32,963 nt of DNA from contig DAOUDB010000103.1 of the NCBI GenBank assembly GCA_034431495.1, positions 1 through 32,963 of the forward strand, in the 5' to 3' direction. Of this stretch, positions 32,860-32,963 are shown in pieces. The DNA comes from Roseilinea sp034431495. GTDB taxonomy: Bacteria; Chloroflexota; Anaerolineae; J036; Brachytrichaceae. The notes under the pieces are model-generated. The model saw only the letters and a program-made list of their open reading frames with translations, made no database searches and had not been told where the DNA came from. A program made the translations under genes and the position numbers. How positions within the stretch are numbered: position 1 is the stretch's first letter; each line of letters begins with the position of its first letter.

Positions 32860-32963
32860 CAGAATACAGAATACAGACTACAGAGCACAGCGCACAGAAG
32901 GCAGGGCGCGCAATACGGAATACGCAACACGCACTACGCACTACGCAACACGCCCCACGCCCC
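32860..32963. repeat. Heptanucleotide tandem array, 15 units to the window edge
   Basis: The stretch is strictly 7-bp periodic: first seven CAG-led units (CAGAATA twice, then CAGACTA, CAGAGCA, CAGCGCA, CAGAAGG, CAGGGCG), then eight CG-led units (CGCAATA, CGGAATA, CGCAACA, CGCACTA twice, CGCAACA, CGCCCCA and a partial). It starts 16 bp upstream of the cbiQ start codon and probably continues past the window. Confidence 0.85.

Noticed and set aside
32860..32963. CRISPR array
   Set aside because: The repeats are 7 bp with no spacers and no cas genes; this is a simple tandem array.

Overview
The window is high-GC bacterial chromosome with long single-copy genes on both strands and short gaps. It most resembles a Chloroflexota genome, probably Anaerolineae-like. 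The reasons are the cluster rpsU-yqeY-(7TM-HD)-ybeY, a very large secreted beta-helix protein ending in a short FLPVAYR tail, a membrane-anchored alpha-2-macroglobulin, a large PAS/GAF sensor, and intergenic arrays of 7-bp repeats. This assignment is inference; there is no rRNA or tRNA in the window to fix it. The palindrome GCCGGC is strikingly frequent throughout.

Layout, left to right. (1) 41-4272: a sugar-type ABC ATPase on the minus strand, divergent from a nickel-pincer LarA homologue, a DegT-type PLP aminotransferase and a small [2Fe-2S] ferredoxin. (2) 4273-4594: a convergent gap with two hairpins and what looks like the first ~32 codons of a dead transposase. (3) 4595-10756: a 2053-residue lipoprotein of the alpha-2-macroglobulin family whose thioester motif is replaced. 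(4) miaA (plus), then a minus-strand pair in which a coiled-coil protein is coupled by a TAATG overlap to selB. (5) 15307-18953: a consensus promoter, rpsU, an intrinsic terminator, yqeY, a PgpH-like 7TM-HD phosphodiesterase and ybeY, with an ATGA overlap between the last two. (6) 19043-24199: a 1718-residue secreted beta-helix/Ig-like protein on the minus strand. (7) 24844-28950: one 1368-residue protein that joins four PAS and two GAF domains, a NarX-type kinase core, a receiver and a LuxR-type DNA-binding domain. (8) 29286-32844: a zinc alcohol dehydrogenase with a small hypothetical partner, ridA, and the ATPase and transmembrane components (cbiO, cbiQ) of an ECF-type cobalt/nickel importer that runs off the right edge.

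The most unusual object is the one-chain sensor-kinase-regulator. Its receiver domain has Ser1211 exactly where the phospho-accepting Asp should be (the Ser1239 and Lys1261 spacing fits NarL), and its kinase has Asn959 next to the phospho-His instead of Asp/Glu. A 27-bp degenerate direct repeat containing TACGTA lies on each side of this gene and could be its operator. Other points worth following are the thioester-less macroglobulin, the heptanucleotide repeat arrays, the GCCGGC excess, the coiled-coil/SelB coupling and the transposase relic that stops at a hairpin.
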